Source: Pontibacter actiniarum (GTDB lineage Bacteria; Bacteroidota; Bacteroidia; Cytophagales; Hymenobacteraceae). From it: DNA of 64,000 nt. Positions 57,858 to 64,000 of the stretch are shown here, piece after piece. Both the position numbers and the translations under genes were made by a program. How positions within the stretch are numbered: the stretch's first letter is position 1; every line of letters starts with the position of its first letter. Under the pieces are notes generated by a model that saw only the letters and a program-made list of their open reading frames with translations, was not told where the DNA came from and ran no database searches. The stretch lies in NCBI RefSeq assembly GCF_003585765.1, contig NZ_CP021235.1, forward strand, positions 3,286,001 through 3,350,000. Reading direction: 5' to 3'.

Positions 57858-58187
57858 ATGAACCACATACCTGAGGTCATCAGAACCATTCCGCTAGACT
57901 ATTACCTTTTTTTCAGCGCAGCTCTTTTCGTGATCGGAGTGATCGGTGTACTTACACGCCGCAACGCCATCGTGATTTTTATGTGCGTGGAGCTAATGCT
58001 GAATGCGGTCAACCTGCTGCTTACAGCCCTTTCTGCCTACCGCGCTGACGCCAACGCACAGGTATTCGTGTTCTTCATTATGGCGGTGGCAGCGGCCGAA
58101 GTATGCGTCGGGCTGGCCATTATCGTGATGACCTACCGAAATATCCGCTCAACTGATGTGCAACTGCTGAACTACCTGAAGTGGTAA
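57858..58187 (+). CDS. nuoK: NADH-quinone oxidoreductase subunit K
   Basis: A 109-residue three-helix membrane subunit. The conserved Glu residues used in proton transfer lie in [15 protein letters not shown] (helix 2) and [14 protein letters not shown] (helix 3). The start [17 protein letters not shown] is preferred to upstream in-frame codons lying in the leader. First gene of the downstream nuo block. Confidence 0.95.
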   Translation: MNHIPEVIRTIPLDYYLFFSAALFVIGVIGVLTRRNAIVIFMCVELMLNAVNLLLTALSAYRADANAQVFVFFIMAVAAAEVCVGLAIIVMTYRNIRSTDVQLLNYLKW

Positions 58188-58227
58188 CAGCCCCCAACTA
58201 CGCTGAATAGCTTAAACCCTTATACAG

Positions 58228-60189
58228 ATGCAAGAGATTGTAATGCCGATTAACAACCAGGGGATGGCACTGCTTTGTCTGCTTATTCCGTTGCTGCCGC
58301 TCGCAGGCTTCATCATAAACGGACTAGGCAACCGCAAAGTTTCCAAAGGCCTGGTAAGCTTTATTGGTTGCAGCACAGTGCTGGCTTCTTTCCTCATCAC
58401 TGCCTACCTGTTCCTGGACTTCACCGCCAACGGCAGCAGCGCCTATGTGGTGGATTACTATAACTGGATTTCAGTGGGCGATATGCGCATTGGCTTCTCC
58501 TTCCTGATCGACCAGCTGACGCTGCTGATGATGCTGATGGTAACAGGTATCGGATTCTTCATCCACCTGTACTCTGCCGGCTACATGAGCCACGACGAGA
58601 ACTTCGGTAAGTTCTTCGCCTTCATCAACCTGTTTATGTTCTCCATGCTGCTGCTGGTGATGGGTTCTAACTACGTGATGATGTTCGTTGGCTGGGAAGG
58701 CGTGGGACTTTGCTCCTACCTGCTGATCGGCTTCTGGAACAAGAACACCAGCTACAACAACGCCGCGAAGAAAGCCTTCGTTATGAACCGTATCGGTGAC
58801 CTGGGCTTCCTGCTGGGCATTTTCCTGATCTTCATCACCTTCGGCTCTGTTTCTTACCCGCAGGTGTTCGCTGAGGCGGCACAGTACACCGGCGGTATCG
58901 ATTCTACCGTGATGATCGCCATTACCCTGCTCCTGTTTGTGGGTGCGATGGGTAAAAGCGCGCAGATTCCGTTGTTTACCTGGCTGCCGGACGCCATGGC
59001 AGGCCCTACGCCGGTTTCTGCCCTGATCCACGCCGCGACCATGGTAACGGCCGGTATTTACATGGTGCTGCGCTCAAACGTTCTCTATGTGCTGGCTCCT
59101 ACAACCCTCGAGGTGATCGCCGTTGTGGGTGTGGCTACCGCTGTACTGGCGGCCACTATCGGCCTGGCACAAAACGACATTAAGAAGGTACTGGCTTACT
59201 CCACCGTATCGCAGCTGGGCTACATGTTCCTGGCGCTGGGTGTGATGGCCTTCTCTTCCTCTATCTTCCACGTACTCACACACGCTTTCTTCAAAGCGCT
59301 GCTGTTCCTGGGTGCCGGTTCTGTGATCCACGCCATGAGCAACGAGCAGGACATCCGCAGCATGGGTGGCCTGAGAAAATACCTGCCGATCACGTTTGTT
59401 ACCTTCCTGATCGGTACGCTGGCTATTGCCGGTATTCCCCCCTTCGCTGGCTTCTTCTCTAAAGACGAACTGCTGGCGCATGTGTGGGAGCACAATAAAC
59501 TGCTGTGGGGCTTAGGTATGCTGGCCTCCTTCATGACCTCTTTCTATATGTTCCGCCTCGTGTTCCTGACCTTCTTCGGAACCTTCCGCGGTACAACGGA
59601 GCAGAAGAACCACCTGCACGAGTCGCCTGCCTCCATGACCATTCCGCTGATCGTGCTGGCTATACTTTCTACCGTAGGTGGCTTCCTCGGAATCCCGGCG
59701 GTGTTCGGCGCAAACCACGTGCTAGCAGATTACCTGAGCCCGATCTACGGCTACGCCCGTGTGGCAAACGCTGCCGCTGTGGCACCGCTTCACCTGGACC
59801 ACGCTACGGAATGGATGCTGATGGGGCTGTCGGTTGCCGTGGCTGTAGTGGCTGCAATTATCGCCTACGTGATGTATGTGAGCAAGAAGTCTGTTCCGGC
59901 GACGGAAGGCACCAAGCTCTCCCCTATCCACAACCTGATTTACCACAAATACTATATCGACGAGCTGTATGACACCATCATCATTCGGCCGCTGATGTGG
60001 ATGTCATCAACATTCCACCGCGTGCTGGATATAGTAGTAGTGGACGGCATTGTGAACGGCGTTGGCAAACTGACCATGCTGAGCGGCCGCACGATGCGCT
60101 ACGCACAAAGCGGCGCCATCGGGTTCTACCTCCTGGTAATGGTGTTCAGCATCGCTCTGATTCTATTTTTAAACTTCTTTATCGGATAA
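58228..60189 (+). CDS. nuoL: NADH-quinone oxidoreductase subunit L
   Basis: A 653-residue antiporter-like proton-pumping subunit with about 16 helices. FVGWEGVGLCSYLLIGFW near residue 152 carries the conserved Glu, GKSAQIPLFTWLPDAMAGPT near 240 the conserved Lys, and GIPPFAGFFSKDE near 405 is typical. The C-terminal long lateral helix region (HKYYIDELYDTIIIRPLMWM) is present. nuoM follows after 12 bp. Confidence 0.96.
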   Translation: MQEIVMPINNQGMALLCLLIPLLPLAGFIINGLGNRKVSKGLVSFIGCSTVLASFLITAYLFLDFTANGSSAYVVDYYNWISVGDMRIGFSFLIDQLTLLMMLMVTGIGFFIHLYSAGYMSHDENFGKFFAFINLFMFSMLLLVMGSNYVMMFVGWEGVGLCSYLLIGFWNKNTSYNNAAKKAFVMNRIGDLGFLLGIFLIFITFGSVSYPQVFAEAAQYTGGIDSTVMIAITLLLFVGAMGKSAQIPLFTWLPDAMAGPTPVSALIHAATMVTAGIYMVLRSNVLYVLAPTTLEVIAVVGVATAVLAATIGLAQNDIKKVLAYSTVSQLGYMFLALGVMAFSSSIFHVLTHAFFKALLFLGAGSVIHAMSNEQDIRSMGGLRKYLPITFVTFLIGTLAIAGIPPFAGFFSKDELLAHVWEHNKLLWGLGMLASFMTSFYMFRLVFLTFFGTFRGTTEQKNHLHESPASMTIPLIVLAILSTVGGFLGIPAVFGANHVLADYLSPIYGYARVANAAAVAPLHLDHATEWMLMGLSVAVAVVAAIIAYVMYVSKKSVPATEGTKLSPIHNLIYHKYYIDELYDTIIIRPLMWMSSTFHRVLDIVVVDGIVNGVGKLTMLSGRTMRYAQSGAIGFYLLVMVFSIALILFLNFFIG

Positions 60190-60201
60190 GGTTCTTAGAA
60201 G

Positions 60202-61653
60202 ATGATTACAGCTCTTTTACTTTTCTGGCCTGCCTTAGCTGCCCTCCTGGTGCTGCTGATAAAAGGACAAGGTGCCAAGAAAGTGGCTTTTGTAGCAGCG
60301 CTCGTAGAGTTTGCGTTGTCACTTTTTGCCCTCTCTGAATTCAATACACATAGTGGTGCCACGCAGCTTGCCCTGAGCTTTCCATGGGTAGCGAGTGCCG
60401 GTATCAACTTCAGCGTTGGCATGGATGGCATCAGCCTGCTGATGGTCCTCCTGACGACGTTCCTGATTCCGCTGATCGTTCTTTCCTCTTTTAAGCACGA
60501 GTACAAGAACCCGAACGTTTTCTATGCGCTGATCCTGTTCATGCAGACCGGCCTGATCGGGGTGTTTGTGGCGATGGATGCCTTCCTTTTCTACTTCTTC
60601 TGGGAAGTTGCGCTGATCCCGGTGTACTTTATCGCCGCCGTTTGGGGTGGCGCTGACAGAATCCGCGTGACGTTTAAGTTCTTTGTGTACACAATCTTCG
60701 GCTCGCTCTTCATGCTGGCTGCGTTTGTGTACCTGTACCTGCAGACGCCGGGCACGCACTCATCGGATGTTAACGCCTTTTATCAACTGGCGCTCTCGAG
60801 CGATTCGCAGAGCTGGATCTTCTGGTTCCTGTTTGTTGCCTTCGCCATTAAGATGCCTGTGTTCCCGTTCCATACCTGGCAGCCGGACACCTATACCGAG
60901 TCGCCTGCCCAGGCTACCATGCTCCTGTCGGGCATTATGCTGAAGATGGGTATCTACGGGGTGCTGCGCTGGCTGTTGCCGGTGGTGCCATACGGCGTGA
61001 GCCAGTGGGATGAACTGGTGCTTATACTGGCCATCATCGGCATCGTGTACGCTTCTATCATCGCCATTCGCCAGCGCGACCTGAAGCGCCTCATCGCCTA
61101 CTCTTCTATTGCGCACGTGGGCTTGATCGCCGCCGGTATCTTCACCCTGAACGAGCAGGGCCTGCAGGGAGGCGTCATCCAGATGCTGAGCCACGGTATC
61201 AACGTGGTGGGCCTGTTCTTTATCATCGATATCATCTTCAGCCGCACCCAGACAAGGGAGATCACCAGCCTGGGCGGTATCACGCAGAATACACCGGCGC
61301 TGTCTATCTACTTCATGATCCTGCTGCTGGGTTCCGTAGCGCTGCCGCTTACAAACGGCTTCGTGGGTGAGTTCCTGCTGCTTTCCGGCGTGTTCCAGTA
61401 CAACGGCTGGTTCGGTGCTGTGGCTGGCTTAACCATTATACTCGGCGCCGTGTACATGCTGCGCATGTTCCAGGGCGTGATGTTCGGCACCAAGTCTGAG
61501 CTGACTGAAAACTTTACAGACCTGACACTGAACGAGAAAGCTGTACTGATTCCGCTGGTGGTGATGGTATTCTGGATCGGCCTGTTCCCGAACACCTTCC
61601 TGAGCATTTCGGAGCCTGCGGTAAACAACCTGCTGAGCATTATTAACCGCTAA
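60202..61653 (+). CDS. nuoM: NADH-quinone oxidoreductase subunit M
   Basis: A 483-residue antiporter-like proton-pumping subunit with about 14 helices. FYFFWEVALIPVYFIAAVWG near residue 132 holds the conserved Glu, and FAIKMPVFPFHTWQPDTYTE near residue 215 the conserved Lys and the NuoM-type His/Pro pattern. LIAYSSIAHVG near 295 is also conserved. nuoN follows after 39 bp. Confidence 0.96.
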   Translation: MITALLLFWPALAALLVLLIKGQGAKKVAFVAALVEFALSLFALSEFNTHSGATQLALSFPWVASAGINFSVGMDGISLLMVLLTTFLIPLIVLSSFKHEYKNPNVFYALILFMQTGLIGVFVAMDAFLFYFFWEVALIPVYFIAAVWGGADRIRVTFKFFVYTIFGSLFMLAAFVYLYLQTPGTHSSDVNAFYQLALSSDSQSWIFWFLFVAFAIKMPVFPFHTWQPDTYTESPAQATMLLSGIMLKMGIYGVLRWLLPVVPYGVSQWDELVLILAIIGIVYASIIAIRQRDLKRLIAYSSIAHVGLIAAGIFTLNEQGLQGGVIQMLSHGINVVGLFFIIDIIFSRTQTREITSLGGITQNTPALSIYFMILLLGSVALPLTNGFVGEFLLLSGVFQYNGWFGAVAGLTIILGAVYMLRMFQGVMFGTKSELTENFTDLTLNEKAVLIPLVVMVFWIGLFPNTFLSISEPAVNNLLSIINR

Positions 61654-61692
61654 GCAGCAAAAAGTAAAACGAGTTTTAAGAAATACGACGAC

Positions 61693-63078
61693 ATGATATC
61701 GATCATACTTCTATCCGCTTTCGGCATCATCAACCTCTTCGTAGGGTTTATGAAGTCAAAGAAAGTGTTATTGCCACTGGCGCTGCTGTTCCTGATCGTA
61801 GTGTTTGGGGTAAACCTCTTCAGCTGGAACGATACGCAGAGCTATTTCAACAACATGATCACCATCGACAACTATTCGGTGGCTTTCACGGGCATCATGA
61901 CGCTTACAACGCTGCTCCTGCTTCCTTTCTCACAGCGCTACGTGGATAACAGCGACTCAAACCTTGCCGAGTACTACTCGCTGTTGCTGTTTTCCCTGGT
62001 TGGCGCTGTTATGATGGTCAGCTATGAGAACCTGCTGATGCTCTTTGTCGGTATTGAAATCCTTTCCATCGCCATGTATGTGCTGGCGGGAAGCAACAAG
62101 CAGAGCCTGCGCTCTAACGAGGCCTCGCTAAAGTACTTCCTGATGGGCTCTTTCTTTACAGGCTTCATGCTGTTTGGCATTGTGCTGATCTACGGTGCCA
62201 CGGGCACTTTCAACGTGACTGAAATAGGAGCCGTGCAGGTTGCCGCAGATGGCCTGATGAACACCATGTTTGTGCTGGGCCTGCTGCTGCTGGTTATCGG
62301 TATCTCCTTTAAAATATCTGCCGCTCCGTTCCACTTCTGGACTCCGGACGTGTACGATGGCACACCGACTTTCTTCACAGCCTTTATGTCAACGGTTGTG
62401 AAAACGGCTGGTGTAGCTGCCTTCTACAAACTGATGGTAGCCGCTTTCGCCGCCTCCTACGCCACCTGGTTCCCGACCCTGATTGCCATTACCGTGCTGA
62501 CGCTGGTAGTTGGTAACATCGGAGCCGTAGTGCAGACAAGCCTGAAGCGCATGCTGGCATACTCCAGTATCTCGCACGCCGGTTACCTGCTCATGGCCCT
62601 GGTTGCCTTCAACGAAAAATCGGATGCTTCTATCCTGTTCTATTCCCTGGCTTACTCTTCGGCTTCTATCGCTGCTTTCGGCGTGCTTAAGATGGTAGCA
62701 GACCAGCGCGGTGGCGAGCAGTACGAAACCTTCAACGGTCTTGGTAAAACAAACCCGCTGCTGGCTTTTGCCATGACAGTCTCCATGCTGTCGCTGGCGG
62801 GTATTCCGCTTACAGCCGGTTTCTTTGGTAAGTTCTTTATCTTTACCTCCGTTCTGCAGAACCCAGACATGCTGTGGCTGGTAGTGCTGGCGGTGATTTT
62901 GGCGGCCGTGGGTATCTACTACTACTTCCGCGTGGTGATTGCGATGTACATGCAACCGGCAGGAAACTACGAGACAGTAAAGGTTGGCAGCTTCGCCTCC
63001 TTCACCCTGATCTTCATAACTGTACTGACTATTCTTCTTGGCATTGCTCCCGCCCTGGTGAGCGACCTGCTGCTTTAG
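61693..63078 (+). CDS. nuoN: NADH-quinone oxidoreductase subunit N
   Basis: A 461-residue antiporter-like proton-pumping subunit with about 14 helices. LMLFVGIEILSIAMYVLAGS near residue 115 carries the conserved Glu, SFKISAAPFHFWTPDVYDG near residue 205 the conserved Lys, and RMLAYSSISHAGYLL near 285 the mid-helix Lys/His region. Last gene of the operon, followed by a terminator. Confidence 0.96.
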   Translation: MISIILLSAFGIINLFVGFMKSKKVLLPLALLFLIVVFGVNLFSWNDTQSYFNNMITIDNYSVAFTGIMTLTTLLLLPFSQRYVDNSDSNLAEYYSLLLFSLVGAVMMVSYENLLMLFVGIEILSIAMYVLAGSNKQSLRSNEASLKYFLMGSFFTGFMLFGIVLIYGATGTFNVTEIGAVQVAADGLMNTMFVLGLLLLVIGISFKISAAPFHFWTPDVYDGTPTFFTAFMSTVVKTAGVAAFYKLMVAAFAASYATWFPTLIAITVLTLVVGNIGAVVQTSLKRMLAYSSISHAGYLLMALVAFNEKSDASILFYSLAYSSASIAAFGVLKMVADQRGGEQYETFNGLGKTNPLLAFAMTVSMLSLAGIPLTAGFFGKFFIFTSVLQNPDMLWLVVLAVILAAVGIYYYFRVVIAMYMQPAGNYETVKVGSFASFTLIFITVLTILLGIAPALVSDLLL

Positions 63079-63097
63079 AATAACATATTATACGGGA

Positions 63098-63133
63098 ACA
63101 AAGGGGCTGCCTTGGTAAAGGCAGCCCCTTTGT
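63098..63133 (+). terminator. Terminator of the nuo operon
   Basis: ACAAAGGGGCTGCC and GGCAGCCCCTTTGT form a perfect 14-bp stem with an 8-nt loop, followed by GTTTTAT, 19 bp after the nuoN stop. Confidence 0.8.
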
Positions 63134-63709
63134 GTTTTATACCTTTTATGAAAATGAAGCACGGTGTATGTGCCTACCAGCTGTGCCGGCGCGCCTGCCG
63201 CAGTAAAGTGGGTAAAGTACCTGCGCACTAGTACAGCCCTTTTTAAACGCTGGCAACGCCCGCTACATCGCACACTGGCAGGTGTAGTTCTTTTCTCTCC
63301 ACGGCAGCTACAGTTCGCTCCTTTGGCTAGTTTATACTTTAGTTGAAGTTCAACGGGTACGCTCTCTGTGCAGGGCGCTTTTGCCAGTTGGTTTACAGAG
63401 CAGGATTGTGGTTCTAGAGTTATTAGACTTTAGAGCCTGTCTTGGCACAAGATGCTTTCAAACCTACTCCGCCTGATGCTGGGTGGCCCATAAGATGTCA
63501 GCAGCCCTAGAATGGCCTTTACAAAAACGGGTAACACTTGTAAACCCCAACAACAACCTTGCACAATACACTATCAACAGCAGTTATCCACATTTCCACA
63601 CTCCTAAAGTATAATGCAGCTTATTTGGTGGATAAAGGCCGCTTTTAATCCACAATCCACACGGTTATCCACATAATTAGCCTGCTGTGCTAGTGCCTGT
63701 GGATAAAAA
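63134..63709. other. Long non-coding region between nuoN and aspS
   Basis: About 575 bases without a credible gene. The right third holds the DnaA-box cluster described separately. The left part has no recognised RNA or promoter. Confidence 0.6.
63584..63706. promoter_or_regulatory. oriC: DnaA-box cluster, candidate replication origin
   Basis: Perfect TTATCCACA boxes lie at 63584-63592 and 63665-63673 on the plus strand, and a perfect TGTGGATAA at 63698-63706 in the opposite orientation. One-mismatch boxes are at 63627-63635 (GGTGGATAA) and 63646-63654 (TAATCCACA), and a two-mismatch box at 63653-63661. Five good sites in 123 bp of non-coding DNA is the pattern of an origin. No dnaA gene is nearby, and the AT-rich unwinding element is not obvious, so the assignment is a candidate only. 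Confidence 0.5.
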
Positions 63710-63745
63710 CGAAGGCCTGCCGCTTGAAACAAGCAGCAGGCCTTC
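63710..63745 (-). terminator. Terminator of aspS
   Basis: CGAAGGCCTGCCGCTT and AAGCAGCAGGCCTTCG form a 16-bp stem with one mismatch and loop GAAAC, 24 bp beyond the aspS stop on the minus strand; TTTTTAT follows in that direction. Confidence 0.7.
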
Positions 63746-63768
63746 GGCAATTTGTGGATCAGTTGCTG

Positions 63769-64000
63769 TTACCTGTTGGGCAGGTTTTTCATCTTTATGT
63801 GTAACTCATCCAGCTGCTCATCGGCAATTGGGGCTGGCGCATCTATCATCACATCACGGCCCGAATTGTTTTTCGGGAAAGCGATGTAATCACGGATAGA
63901 GTCAGAGCCACCGAACAGCGAGCACAAGCGGTCGAAGCCAAAGGCGATACCACCGTGCGGCGGCGCTCCGTACTCAAACGCGCTCATCAGGAAGCCGAAC
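63769..64000 (-). CDS. aspS: Aspartate-tRNA ligase, C-terminal part (cut by window edge)
   Basis: About 77 C-terminal residues are visible; the gene continues beyond 64000. [20 protein letters not shown] is class II motif 3 with the ATP-binding Arg, followed by [20 protein letters not shown] and the bacterial AspRS C-terminus. The ending [14 protein letters not shown] is typical. It attaches aspartate to tRNA-Asp in the cytoplasm. Confidence 0.95.
   Translation of the reverse strand, partial: FGFLMSAFEYGAPPHGGIAFGFDRLCSLFGGSDSIRDYIAFPKNNSGRDVMIDAPAPIADEQLDELHIKMKNLPNR

Overview
The window looks like a chromosomal segment of a Bacteroidota bacterium of the order Cytophagales, most plausibly a Pontibacter-like member of the Hymenobacteraceae. 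This rests on several signs. Two proteins carry C-terminal type IX secretion sorting domains. Several genes have Bacteroidota-type promoters (-7 element TAnnTTTG) and no obvious Shine-Dalgarno sites. There is a DUF4932 protein and a monomeric isocitrate dehydrogenase. The tmRNA tag is of the GE(N/S)NYA(L/M)AA type, and GC content is moderate (roughly 50-55% by eye). The genus is an inference from gene content.

Layout. 1-1388: an AT-rich accessory patch with a partial DUF4145 gene and a decayed reading frame, abutting the 3' end of ssrA (tmRNA, 1389-1757, minus strand). 1985-7399: an S41 peptidase, a DUF4932 protein and an FtsX-type ABC permease, all on the minus strand. 7694-10409: a divergent two-component system (NtrC-like sigma-54 activator plus histidine kinase). 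10612-13571: cyclopropane fatty acid synthase and catalase. 13715-22488: a secreted M36 metalloprotease, dnaX and an M16 lipoprotein protease. 22714-26864: an NmrA-like oxidoreductase, a frameshifted REP-type (Y1) transposase inside inverted repeats, and icd. 27128-31583: a secreted SGNH hydrolase, a phosphoribosyltransferase and dienelactone hydrolase pair, a lipoprotein and endonuclease V. 31577-32114: a small GxxExxY nuclease-like cassette bounded by terminal inverted repeats. 32250-43224: clpB, an esterase, small proteins, a lactonase, HupE/UreJ with an M1 peptidase, and a type II NADH dehydrogenase. 43432-47922: an ArsR-type regulator, a YjjG-like nucleotidase, two exported proteins of unknown function, and pruA. 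48150-63078: the complex I operon nuoABCDEFGHIJ-(antisense lipoprotein)-KLMN. 63134-63768: a non-coding region with a cluster of DnaA boxes. 63769-64000: the 3' end of aspS, cut by the window edge.

How the genes work together. The window is dominated by respiration and redox metabolism: a full 14-gene proton-pumping NADH dehydrogenase, a non-pumping NDH-2, isocitrate dehydrogenase, proline catabolism (P5C dehydrogenase) and catalase. Protein turnover and secretion genes (S41, M36, M16, M1, ClpB, tmRNA) form a second theme. No rRNA, tRNA or CRISPR array was found. The points most worth a second look are the DnaA-box cluster next to aspS (candidate oriC), the phased TGGATAA repeats before dnaX, the GxxExxY inverted-repeat cassette whose end supplies the stop codon of endonuclease V, and a 7-mer (AAGTATA/TATACTT) that is strikingly over-used even inside GC-rich genes.
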